Origin: Allonocardiopsis opalescens
GTDB taxonomy: Bacteria; Actinomycetota; Actinomycetes; Streptosporangiales; Streptosporangiaceae
Length of the DNA: 64,000 nt
Reading direction: 5' to 3'
Assembly: GCF_003002095.1 (NCBI RefSeq)
Contig: NZ_PVZC01000006.1
Coordinates: 434,001 to 498,000, forward strand
Part shown: positions 46,446-57,148 of the stretch, piece by piece
Layout: the number at the start of each line of letters is the position of its first letter
Position numbering within the stretch: the first letter of the stretch is position 1
Notes under the pieces: generated by a model
The model's database searches: none
Told to the model about the DNA's origin: nothing
What the model saw: only the letters and a program-made list of their open reading frames with translations
Translations under genes and position numbers: made by a program

Positions 46446-46502
46446 GCCCTGGGAACATCGCCTGCGGAGAGCCGACCCGCTGCTGAACCCTGGGCCAGGG
46501 TC

Positions 46503-49160
46503 ATGGACCGCAGAGCCGAGACCCTGGCCCAGGAGATAGTTCGGCTCTCCCCCACAACACTTGCACGCCTGTGCGAACCGCGACTGCTCGAACGAGAACT
46601 GACGGGCATCATCGCAAGGGATCTCACCTTCCTTTTCGGCAGTGCATTCAGAGCGACATGGCAGGCGCTCGTGGAGACCACGGTCCCTCACGACGCATCG
46701 GCAAGCCGGATACGTCGCTTCGGAGACGAGTTCACCGCACGCGAATCGAGCGACGACACGTCCGCCACGATGCAGCTCTTCGCGATCGGACCGTTCCTGA
46801 GGAATCGAGCCGGAAGGCTCAGGTCTTTCTACGGAAGATTCCTCAGAGAACTGGACGCGGCATCGCTGGCGGACCCGCTTCCGGAGTACACCTGGACGTC
46901 GGTCGCGGGGCTCAGCGGAGGGCTGTCCGATTCCCACCGTGGTGGACGCCAGGTACTGATCGTGTCGTTCACGGACGGCACGCGCCTGGTGTACAAGCCG
47001 CGTTCACTCGCGCCTGAGGCCTTCTGGCAACGCTGGTGCCGGGCCGTCAATGCGAAGGCGGACCGGCCCCTGCTCGGATCCGCCCGTGTCTGGGACCGCG
47101 GCTCCCATGGCTGGATGGAGTATGTACCTGACCGTTTCGATGTCCTGCCGCCGTTGGCGCTGGCCGCACAGACCGGCTGCCTGCTCGCCGCCGCCCACCG
47201 CCTGGGGGCCACGGACGTGCACCGAGAGAACGTCCGCTTCTCCGCGCACGGCCCACTGCTCATCGACTGCGAGACGGTCCTGTCCCCCGGACTCGACGCG
47301 ACACGCCCTCGGCAGTGCGCTTCTTTCGTCCCTTGGTGGAATGAGGTCGCCGACACCGTTCTCTCGACTTCCGCGGTGACCGGCTACGTACTCAAGACCG
47401 ATGGGGCTTGGCGCTCCATCGGAGTCGTCAGCGCCCTCCTGGGCCACGCAGGTCCAGGCGAACGCGCTTCGCTGCTGACAGCGCTCAGAGGCGGGTACAT
47501 CGAATGCCATACCGCCATCGACCGGTATGTGAGGTCGAACGGACTCGCGAGGGACCTGAACTGCATAACAGAACTTCGTTTCCTCGCCCGCCGGACGAAC
47601 GCGTACGCGCGACTGCTTTCAGAATCGGTCGCAGCAGCCTCCCTTCGCCGAGAAGGAGACCGCAGGCGATCGATCAGCAAGCTACAGGAATGGCCGAGGC
47701 GAAGCGGGTCTGCCCTGCACAAGAAGATGGCCGACGCCGAAGCCTTTGATATCTCATCGGGAGACATCCCGTACTTCACCATTAACGCGAGAAGCAATGA
47801 ACTGCGCTCGTCGTCCGGCGAAAACCTGGGAACGGCCCCTGGCGAGAGCGCTGTCGCACGAGCCGGCAGGAAGAGTGGAGAGTTCGGCGCCGGTGCGGCC
47901 GAGAAGCAACTCGCAATAATAGAGATGGCGGTCAATCCGCCCGTTGCGGCCACAACAGACGTGGGATCCGTCCTACTCCAACCGCGGCATCAGGGCCGGT
48001 TCGACGAAGAGGTGATCGCACTCGCAGGAAGATACATCGACGATTGCCTTTCTCGGCACATCGTTCACGATGGACGAACGGTCGGATTGCTAGGAGCGTC
48101 CTTCGCCCCGCACAACGACCTTGTGACCGTGGCCCCCTTGAGCCAGGGCCTGTACTCCGGCCTCTCCGGGCTGGCGCTCTGCTACGCCTCCCACTGGAAG
48201 CTCACCGGCGACGAGCGTCTTTTCCGAGCCACGTCCGACATCGCGCGAGCCATATCCCACATGTACAACGCCGATACGACGGACTTGTGGAACGGGTTCA
48301 CCGGCGGGGTCTCCGACCTGTACGCACTGTGGGTCGCGTACCAGTACGTCCCCTCGCCGAACGTGGAGGAGGCTCTGTCCCTTGTCGACCGGTACGTGTC
48401 CCAGGCCCGCTTCGAACCCGAGAGCCTTGGTGCCGACGTCGTCGGAGGTGCCGCGGGAATGGCACTCACCCTCACCGCACTACGCGGATCTGGGCTTTCC
48501 GCTGCTGACGACGGCTTGCTGGCACGCGTGCTACGTCGTCTCGAAGGAGGAATCCTCGGCGGGAGCGGGGCGGAGACACTGTCCGAGATGGGCATGGCCC
48601 ACGGACGGTTGGGTCTGGTCTTCTCGGCGACGCGGGTCGCTCATGCCCTTGGCGCACCTCAAGCCGCATGGCATCAGCGCATGCTGGAAACCGGTGAGAA
48701 GCTCTTCGAGCTCTGTGTGAAAGCCCGGTCCTTCGCGGCCGTCAGTTGGTGCCGGGGACTGGTCGGCGCGGCCGCGGCCCTGCTCGATACCGAGCGGTCC
48801 ACTGGGGAGCGCTGCCCCTTCGCCGACGAGGTGGTCGCCTGGATCCTCGATCACCAGGACCTGGTCCAGGGCCGCTCCCTGTGCTGCGGGCAAGCAGCCG
48901 TCGCCGACGTGTTGGCGAGCCTGCGCGACAGACCGGGCTCAGGACCTCAAGAGCCTGAGCCTGATCTGCCGCCAGCGGGTGCCGCGCTCACCCGACTCCT
49001 CTCACAGCCGCAGAACCCGCGTCTGCCTTCTGCGGTCGCCTACCCCGGGATGATGCAGGGAAGTGCCGGCGTCGCATACACGCTTCTCCGTTCGACGTAC
49101 GCGGGCCGCGGCCTTCCTTCCTTGCTTTCCTGCAGCCCACCCGTTTCCGAAGGACCCTGA
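46503..49160 (+). CDS. lanM: Class II lanthipeptide synthetase LanM
   Basis: A bifunctional enzyme of 885 residues that dehydrates Ser/Thr in the precursor and adds Cys to form (methyl)lanthionine rings. Dehydratase (DUF4135, kinase-like) region: GLSDSHRGGRQVLI, LVYKPRSL near 164, ATDVHRENVRF near 237 and LIDCETVLSP near 255. LanC cyclase: GLYSGLSGLALCYA near 548, MAHGRLGLVFSATR near 696, zinc ligands Cys in SWCRGL near 748 and Cys-Cys in LCCGQAAV near 793, and PGMMQGSAGVAYTLLR near 847. The CCG form (three Cys) replaces the commoner CHG. No clear ribosome site precedes the ATG, which lies 57 bp after the lanA stop in the same frame. Codon use is AT-richer than in neighbouring genes, suggesting transfer. 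Confidence 0.95.
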   Translation: MDRRAETLAQEIVRLSPTTLARLCEPRLLERELTGIIARDLTFLFGSAFRATWQALVETTVPHDASASRIRRFGDEFTARESSDDTSATMQLFAIGPFLRNRAGRLRSFYGRFLRELDAASLADPLPEYTWTSVAGLSGGLSDSHRGGRQVLIVSFTDGTRLVYKPRSLAPEAFWQRWCRAVNAKADRPLLGSARVWDRGSHGWMEYVPDRFDVLPPLALAAQTGCLLAAAHRLGATDVHRENVRFSAHGPLLIDCETVLSPGLDATRPRQCASFVPWWNEVADTVLSTSAVTGYVLKTDGAWRSIGVVSALLGHAGPGERASLLTALRGGYIECHTAIDRYVRSNGLARDLNCITELRFLARRTNAYARLLSESVAAASLRREGDRRRSISKLQEWPRRSGSALHKKMADAEAFDISSGDIPYFTINARSNELRSSSGENLGTAPGESAVARAGRKSGEFGAGAAEKQLAIIEMAVNPPVAATTDVGSVLLQPRHQGRFDEEVIALAGRYIDDCLSRHIVHDGRTVGLLGASFAPHNDLVTVAPLSQGLYSGLSGLALCYASHWKLTGDERLFRATSDIARAISHMYNADTTDLWNGFTGGVSDLYALWVAYQYVPSPNVEEALSLVDRYVSQARFEPESLGADVVGGAAGMALTLTALRGSGLSAADDGLLARVLRRLEGGILGGSGAETLSEMGMAHGRLGLVFSATRVAHALGAPQAAWHQRMLETGEKLFELCVKARSFAAVSWCRGLVGAAAALLDTERSTGERCPFADEVVAWILDHQDLVQGRSLCCGQAAVADVLASLRDRPGSGPQEPEPDLPPAGAALTRLLSQPQNPRLPSAVAYPGMMQGSAGVAYTLLRSTYAGRGLPSLLSCSPPVSEGP

Positions 49161-49191
49161 ACGAGCGCACCCGCCAAGGACAGGAGGAGCG

Positions 49192-51693
<2,502 letters not shown>

Positions 51694-51744
51694 CGCTGGT
51701 CCTCATCGCTTAGCTGGGCAGGGGGTCGGCTGGCCCGGGGGCAC

Positions 51745-51770
51745 AAAAAAGCCCCTCAGGCAGTGAGGGG
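51745..51770 (-). terminator. Attenuator terminator in the leuS leader
   Basis: On the minus strand: CCCCTCA, loop CTGCC, TGAGGGG, then CTTTTTT. The stem spans 51752-51770 and the T-tract 51745-51750. It sits between the leader peptide and leuS, about 50 nt before the leuS start, so termination here would prevent leuS expression. It is one of the few terminators in this window with a T-tract. Confidence 0.85.
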
Positions 51771-51791
51771 TGGCCGCGTCGGGATCTCAGT

Positions 51792-51830
51792 TCACCGGCG
51801 CGGCTGGCTAAGGAGCAGCCGATTCCGCAT
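51792..51830 (-). CDS. leuL: leuS leader peptide (attenuation)
   Basis: A 12-codon ORF MRNRLLLSQPRR with three consecutive Leu codons (CTG CTC CTT), 21 nt upstream of an intrinsic terminator and 98 nt upstream of leuS. This is the architecture of ribosome-mediated transcription attenuation: slow decoding of Leu codons would favour an antiterminator. A TACTCT -10-like hexamer (51837-51842) lies six bases before the ATG, so the leader may start at the A of its ATG (leaderless). The antiterminator pairing was not resolved by eye. Confidence 0.75.
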   Translation of the reverse strand: MRNRLLLSQPRR

Positions 51831-51836
51831 ACACGA

Positions 51837-51842
51837 AGAGTA
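51837..51842 (-). promoter_or_regulatory. -10 element of the leuS leader
   Basis: TACTCT on the minus strand, matching TAnnnT, spaced for a transcript starting at or next to the leader peptide ATG. No good -35 is visible. Confidence 0.5.
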
Positions 51843-52064
51843 CCGCACGGGGGAAGGGCGCGTGCGGATTCGCACCGGAGGGCGGACGTACCCGGTCGAC
51901 CGCGGGGATCGCGTGGTCGTGCGTACGCGTGGCGTTATCAGCGCACTATCGGCGCCTATGTCGCTAAATGTACATATGTCATTACACATGGACACCGGTG
52001 GATCGGGGAATGAGCGGGCCGTGCCGGCGAGCTGCGCCGGCCGTCCCCCGTTAAGGAGTCCCCC

Positions 52065-52904
52065 ATGCCCCATCGGCTCGGTCGCCTGCTCAGACCCGGT
52101 CGTCACGCACTCCTGGCCGCCGCGGCGGCCGCCGCCCTGGTCGTCGGACCGCTCGCCCTGGCCGCCCCCGCCACGGCGACGACCGCCACCGCGACGGCCT
52201 CGGCCACCGCCCTGGCCCGCCCCAACTTCCAGACCCCGCTCGCCTGCGGCGAGACGTGGAACGCCAACACCCGCACCAACCACAACCCGCAGAACTCGGT
52301 GGACTTCCAGCGCTCCGGCGCCCTGGGCCGCGCCACCCTCGCCAGCGCCTCGGGCACGGTCACCACCGTGCGCGACCTGGGCGGCACCAGCTACGGCCGG
52401 TACATCGTCATCGACCACGGCGACGGCTGGACCTCCCTGTACGCGCACCTCGCCTCCTTCAACGTGAGCGTCGGGCAGCGGGTCACCGTCGGGCAGCGGA
52501 TCGGCAGCGTCGGCAGCACCGGCGGGTCCACCGGGCCCCACCTGCACTACGAGCAGCGGTCGGGCGGGAGCGCGGTGCGGGTCATCGTCAACGGCCTCGC
52601 GATCCGCTACTTCGGGAACACCACCGTGACCAGCAGCAACGGCTGCGGAGGCGGCGGCGAGGCGACGGGCACGGTGCGCACCGCGGGCCCGGCGCTGACC
52701 GTGCGCGCCCAGCCGACCACCGCCTCGGCCGCCGTCGGCTCCCGCGCCAACGGCTCGACGGTGACCATCCAGTGCCAGGTCCGCGGCCAGTCGGTCACCG
52801 GCACCTACGGCACCAGCGACCTGTGGGACTACATCGGCAGCGGCTACATCGCCGACGCCTACGTCTACACCGGCTCCGACGGCCAGGTCGCCCCGACCTG
52901 CTGA
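52065..52904 (+). CDS. Secreted M23 family metallopeptidase with SH3 domain
   Basis: A 279-residue exported peptidoglycan hydrolase. N-terminal signal peptide (basic RLLRPGRH, hydrophobic LLAAAAAAALVVGPLALAA, AxA cleavage near residue 40). LytM/M23 domain at ~50-185 with zinc ligands in NSVDF and the GPHLHYE motif near 165. Two Cys in the domain; C-terminal SH3b domain from ~205 (ALTVRAQPTTASAAVGSRA) for wall binding. ATG preceded by AAGGAG. Independent gene divergent from leuS. Confidence 0.9.
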   Translation: MPHRLGRLLRPGRHALLAAAAAAALVVGPLALAAPATATTATATASATALARPNFQTPLACGETWNANTRTNHNPQNSVDFQRSGALGRATLASASGTVTTVRDLGGTSYGRYIVIDHGDGWTSLYAHLASFNVSVGQRVTVGQRIGSVGSTGGSTGPHLHYEQRSGGSAVRVIVNGLAIRYFGNTTVTSSNGCGGGGEATGTVRTAGPALTVRAQPTTASAAVGSRANGSTVTIQCQVRGQSVTGTYGTSDLWDYIGSGYIADAYVYTGSDGQVAPTC

Positions 52905-53092
52905 CCGAAGCCGCTCGCACACGGCGTGCCGGGAGGCGGAAGCGCGCCTCCCGGCACGCCCGGGGTCGGGGACGGCCGCAAGCCCTGCGGCCGCGGGGCG
53001 ATCGCGCGGCAGACGGCGGGGACGGCAACGGGCACCCCGCCAAGATGCAACAATCTGGTCGCGAGACTGTCAGCGACGCCATCGGGGGGACC

Positions 53093-53515
53093 ATGCACAG
53101 CAAGCACGCGAAGCGCACGCGCCTCGGCCTCGGGTCCGCCGGCCGGCCGTTCACCCTGGCCGCCGCGGCCGCCGTTTGCGCCGCCGGCCTGGCGGGCTGC
53201 GGCACGCCGCCCGAGGACGTGGACGAGAGCAGCGCGCAGGTGGAGCCGGTGCCGCGGATGAGCGACGACGGCTTCATCCGGCTCGACTCCGAGCTGCCCC
53301 ACACCCTCGACGGCGGCGGCACTGTGGAGATCACCGGTGCCTCGGGCGGCTCCGAGGCCGAGATCGAGGTCACCGAGAACGGCTCGACCACCGAGCACAC
53401 CCTCGCCTTCGGCGACACCGTCGAGATCGGCGGCGCGCAGTGGCGGGTCTCCGAGCTGGCCATCGACGAGTCCGAGCCGCCGGTCGTCTCGATCGTCCTC
53501 ACCCCGGCGGGCTGA
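53093..53515 (+). CDS. Small lipoprotein, unknown function
   Basis: A 140-residue protein with an N-terminal signal ending in the lipobox LAGC (Cys36), so membrane-anchored on the outer face. Residues 37-55 are acidic; the rest is beta-rich (TVEITGASGGSEAEIEV, VEIGGAQWRVSEL). No family recognised. ATG with a GGGGGGA ribosome site. Upstream 188 bp is empty; fadD-like gene begins 76 bp downstream. Confidence 0.8.
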   Translation: MHSKHAKRTRLGLGSAGRPFTLAAAAAVCAAGLAGCGTPPEDVDESSAQVEPVPRMSDDGFIRLDSELPHTLDGGGTVEITGASGGSEAEIEVTENGSTTEHTLAFGDTVEIGGAQWRVSELAIDESEPPVVSIVLTPAG

Positions 53516-53591
53516 TCGCGGGCAGCGTGACGTACGTCTCCCGATGGAGTAGAAACGGGGCAAGTACCCGTCGGTAACTCCAGGAGGCGCG

Positions 53592-55139
53592 ATGACCAAC
53601 CTCGCCGTCGTTCTCGAAGACAGCGCCCGGCAGGAACCCGACCGCGAGGCGGTGGTCTTCGGCGAACTCCGCCTCAGCTACGCGCTGGTGGACGCGCTCG
53701 CCAACCAGGTGGCGAACCTGCTGGTCTCCCGGGGCGTCCGGCGCGGCGACAAGGTGGCGCTGGCCTGCCCGAACCTGCCCTACTTCCCCTTCGTCTACTT
53801 CGGCGCGCTGAAGATCGGCGCCACGGTGGTGCCGCTGAACGTGCTGCTCACCGCCAGGGAGATCGCCTACCATCTGGACGACTCCGACGCGGTCGCGCTG
53901 TTCTGCTTCGAGGGCACCCCCGAGCTGCCGCTGGGGCAGCGCGGCTGGGAGGGCTTCCAGCAGGCCGAGCGGTGCGAGCACTTCATCGCGCTGCCCGCGT
54001 CGGCGGGCGCAAGGGAGTCGGCGATCGAGGGCGCGGAGAGCCTGTGGGCGGCGCTGGACGGCCAGAGCCCGGTCTTCGCGACCGTCGAGACGGAGCCGCA
54101 GGACACCGCGGTGATCCTGTACACCAGCGGCACCACCGGCAGACCCAAGGGCGCGGAGCTGTCGCACCTGAACATGCTGATGAACGCCATGGTCTCCGAC
54201 ACCATGTTCGAGCGGAAGACCGACGGCGGCCAGGACGTCTACCTCGCGGTGCTGCCGCTGTTCCACTCCTTCGGCCAGACCGTGGTGCTCAACGCCGGCT
54301 TCCTGCGGCGCGGGCGGCTGGTGCTGCTGCCGCGCTTCGACGCCTCGGCCGCGCTGGACCTGATGGAGCGCGAGGGCGTCACCCTCTTCGCCGGCGTGCC
54401 GACGATGTTCTGGGGGCTGCTCAACGCCGCCGAGGGGCGCGACGCGGCGGCGGCCGCCAAGGAGCTGGCCACCGCGGTGTCCGGCGGCTCGCCGATGCCG
54501 CTGGAGGTGCTGCGCGCCTTCGAGGCGGCCTTCGGCGTGACCGTCCTGGAGGGCTACGGCCTCTCGGAGACCAGCCCGGTCGCCTCGTTCAACCAGTACA
54601 CCCGCCCCACCAAGCCCGGCACGATCGGCTTCCCGATCTGGGGTGTCCAGATGAAGCTGGTCGGGCCCGACGGCGAGGAGGTCACCGAGGGGCCGGGCGA
54701 GATCGCGGTGCGCGGCCACAACGTGATGAAGGGCTACTACAAGCGCCCCGAGGCGACCGCCGAGGTGCTGCGGGACGGCTGGCTGCGCACCGGCGACATC
54801 GCCACCCGCGACGCCGACGGCTACTACACGATCGTGGACCGCGCCAAGGACCTGATCATCCGCGGCGGCTTCAACGTGTACCCGCGCGAGGTCGAGGAGG
54901 TGCTGATGACCCACCCCGGGGTCAGCCTCGCCGCCGTCGTCGGCGTACCGCACGAACAGCACGGCGAGGAGGTCAAGGCCTTCGTGATCCGCACCGCGGA
55001 CTCCGGCCTCACCGAGGAGGAGCTGATCGCCTGGGCCAGGGAGAACATGGCCGCCTTCAAGTACCCGCGCACGGTGGAGTTCCGCGACGCGCTGCCGATG
55101 ACGGCGACCGGCAAGATCCTCAAGCGCGAGCTGCGCTGA
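53592..55139 (+). CDS. Fatty acyl-CoA ligase (AMP-binding, FadD-like)
   Basis: Activates a carboxylic acid with ATP and CoA. It has 515 residues, with P-loop-like LYTSGTTGRPKGAELSH near 180, adenine-binding EGYGLSETSP near 320, GWLRTGDIA near 400, and catalytic Lys in TGKILKREL at the C-terminus. Overall similarity is to medium/long-chain acyl-CoA synthetases; the exact substrate is unknown. ATG with AGGAGG. Followed by a strong hairpin at 55149. No fatty acid genes adjoin it, though 10-methyl fatty acid genes lie 3 kb downstream. Confidence 0.88.
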   Translation: MTNLAVVLEDSARQEPDREAVVFGELRLSYALVDALANQVANLLVSRGVRRGDKVALACPNLPYFPFVYFGALKIGATVVPLNVLLTAREIAYHLDDSDAVALFCFEGTPELPLGQRGWEGFQQAERCEHFIALPASAGARESAIEGAESLWAALDGQSPVFATVETEPQDTAVILYTSGTTGRPKGAELSHLNMLMNAMVSDTMFERKTDGGQDVYLAVLPLFHSFGQTVVLNAGFLRRGRLVLLPRFDASAALDLMEREGVTLFAGVPTMFWGLLNAAEGRDAAAAAKELATAVSGGSPMPLEVLRAFEAAFGVTVLEGYGLSETSPVASFNQYTRPTKPGTIGFPIWGVQMKLVGPDGEEVTEGPGEIAVRGHNVMKGYYKRPEATAEVLRDGWLRTGDIATRDADGYYTIVDRAKDLIIRGGFNVYPREVEEVLMTHPGVSLAAVVGVPHEQHGEEVKAFVIRTADSGLTEEELIAWARENMAAFKYPRTVEFRDALPMTATGKILKRELR

Positions 55140-55148
55140 GGATCCGCG

Positions 55149-55200
55149 CGTCCGCCGGGCGCCGCCGCGGGCCTGCCCCCGCGGCGGCGCCCGGCGGACG
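55149..55200. terminator. Perfect 23 bp hairpin, bidirectional terminator
   Basis: Arms 55149-55171 (starts CGTCCGCCGGGCGCC) and 55178-55200 are exact inverse complements with a 6 nt loop (CCTGCC). It lies between the convergent acyl-CoA ligase and gamma-glutamyltransferase genes, 10 bp from each stop. No T-tract. Confidence 0.85.
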
Positions 55201-55210
55201 GACGCGGCCG

Positions 55211-57016
55211 CTAGCTGCGCGGGCTGGGCACCCGCACGGCGGCGTGGCCGCCGCCGCGCCGCTCCGGCTCGGCCACCGCCCGCACCCGGTGCCGGGAGAG
55301 GAACTCCAGCGCGGCTGCGGCGCCGATCTCGGCGGTGGGGTTGAAGCTGTGGCCGAGTCCGGCGAGCCGCTGGCCGGCCGGGCTCGCCACGAAGGCGGGC
55401 TCGGCGTCGGTGCGGGCGCCGTTGCGCTGGGAGGCGCGCGGCGCGGCGACCGCCTCGGGCAGCGAGTGGCCGAGGTCCACCCGGTTGACCAGGGTCTGCG
55501 CCACGGTGGTGATGATGGTGGCGCCGCCGGGGCTGCCCAGGGCCAGCCAGGGGCGCCCGTCGTCGACCACGATGGTCGGCGCCATGCTGGAGCGCGGCCG
55601 CTTGCCCGGGGCGGGCAGGTTGGGGTCGCCGGCCACGGCCGGGGCGAAGTTGAAGTCGGTCAGCTCGTTGTTGAGCAGGAAGCCGCGGCCCGGCACGGTG
55701 ATGCCCGAGCCGCCGGTCTGCTCGATGGTGAAGGTGTAGGAGACGACATTGCCCCACACGTCGCTGGTCACCAGGTGCGTGGTGGAGGTGCCCTCGGCGC
55801 CCTCGGGCGCGATGGCGCCGGCCGGCTCGGGGCAGCCGCCGCCGGCGCCGGCGGGGTCGCCGGCCGGGACGGGGGCGGGCAGCGGCGCGGCCGGGTCGAT
55901 CAGGCAGGCGCGCTCGGCGGCGAACTCGTCGGACAGCAGCCCCTGCACCGGCACGTCGACGTAGGCGGGGTCGCCCACGTACGCGTTGCGGTCGGCGAAG
56001 GCCAGCTTGGTCGCCTCCAGGTAGCGGTGCAGGGCGTCGGCGTCGGACAGCTCGCCGAGCTCGAAGGTCTCCAGGATGTTCAGCGTCTCGGCGACGGCGA
56101 TGCCGCCCGAGGACGGCGGCGCCATGCCGTACACGTCCAGCCCCCGGTACTCGCTGTGCACCGGCTCGCGGTCGACGGCCTCGTACCCGGCCAGGTCCTC
56201 GGTGGTCAGCAGGCCCGGGCGGGCGTTGCGGTCGGAGGCGGGGTCCAGCGGCGGCTCCTGGACGGTGGCGGCGATGTCCTCGGCGATGGGGCCGGAGTAG
56301 ACCGCCTCGGCGCCGTGCCGGGCGAAGGCGCGGTAGGTGTCGGCCAGGTCGGGGTTGCGCAGCACCGTACCGGGCTCGGGCGGCGCGCCCTCGGGCATGA
56401 ACAGCTCGCGGGTGGCCGGGAAGTCGGCGAAGCGCTCGGCGTTGGCGGCGGTCTGCTGCTGGAAGGTGGCGTCGACGGTGAAGCCCTCCTCGGCCAGCCG
56501 GATGGCCGGGCGCATCACCTCGTCCAGGTCCGAGCGGCCCCAGCGCTCGACGGCGCGCTCCCAGGTGTCGGGGGTGCCGGGCGCGCCGACGCTGAGGCCG
56601 GAGGTGACGGCCTCGGCGAAGGGGATCGGGGTGCCGTCCTCCAGGAAGGCGTCCTCCTCCATGGCGGCCGGGGCGGTCTCGCGGCCGTCGATGGTGTGCA
56701 CCTCGCCGCTGCGGGCGTCGTAGTAGACGAAGAAGCCGCCGCCGCCGATCCCGCCGGAGTAGGGCTCGGTCACCCCGAGAGCGGCCGCCGCCGCGACCGC
56801 GGCGTCCACCGCGTTCCCGCCGCGGCGCAGCAGCTCGATGCCGGCCCGGGTGGCGTCGGGGTCCACGGTCGCGACCGCCCCGCCGTAGCCGGTGGCCACC
56901 GGCGCCCGGTCCGGCGGCGCCGGCGCGGGATCGGCCGCGGCGCCGGGCGCCGTGCCGACCGCCGAGAGCAGTAGGGTGCCGACCGCCAGGGCGGCGAGCC
57001 GTCTTGATGCGCGCAC
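55211..57016 (-). CDS. ggt: Gamma-glutamyltransferase (secreted)
   Basis: A 601-residue Ntn-hydrolase that cleaves or transfers the gamma-glutamyl group of glutathione and similar peptides. A signal peptide (residues ~1-28) precedes the mature part. The autoprocessing and catalytic Thr is in EGTSTTHLV near 400, with later GSPGGATIITTV and LLNNELTDFNF motifs. The C-terminal small subunit follows. ATG start; the upstream 132 bp holds no identified promoter. In actinobacteria lacking glutathione the natural substrate is uncertain. Confidence 0.9.
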   Translation of the reverse strand: MRASRRLAALAVGTLLLSAVGTAPGAAADPAPAPPDRAPVATGYGGAVATVDPDATRAGIELLRRGGNAVDAAVAAAAALGVTEPYSGGIGGGGFFVYYDARSGEVHTIDGRETAPAAMEEDAFLEDGTPIPFAEAVTSGLSVGAPGTPDTWERAVERWGRSDLDEVMRPAIRLAEEGFTVDATFQQQTAANAERFADFPATRELFMPEGAPPEPGTVLRNPDLADTYRAFARHGAEAVYSGPIAEDIAATVQEPPLDPASDRNARPGLLTTEDLAGYEAVDREPVHSEYRGLDVYGMAPPSSGGIAVAETLNILETFELGELSDADALHRYLEATKLAFADRNAYVGDPAYVDVPVQGLLSDEFAAERACLIDPAAPLPAPVPAGDPAGAGGGCPEPAGAIAPEGAEGTSTTHLVTSDVWGNVVSYTFTIEQTGGSGITVPGRGFLLNNELTDFNFAPAVAGDPNLPAPGKRPRSSMAPTIVVDDGRPWLALGSPGGATIITTVAQTLVNRVDLGHSLPEAVAAPRASQRNGARTDAEPAFVASPAGQRLAGLGHSFNPTAEIGAAAALEFLSRHRVRAVAEPERRGGGHAAVRVPSPRS

Positions 57017-57148
57017 TGCGACCTCCCGTCGAAGAGCGCCGTCCGCGGGTGCGGAGTCTCGCGCTCGGATAGATCCTCTGATGCGGCGGGAGACTACTCA
57101 AGCTCGCGCGGCGGCGGGCTTCGCGGCGCCGGGGCGCCCGTGGCCGGG

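Noticed and set aside
51745-51830. A T-box element controlling leuS.
   Set aside because: No T-box or Stem I specifier loop was seen; the Leu-rich ORF plus terminator explains the region better.
51840-52064. A c-di-AMP (ydaO) riboswitch upstream of the M23 peptidase, since such riboswitches often precede actinobacterial wall hydrolases.
   Set aside because: The conserved ydaO sequence blocks are absent; only AT-rich, promoter-like sequence is visible.
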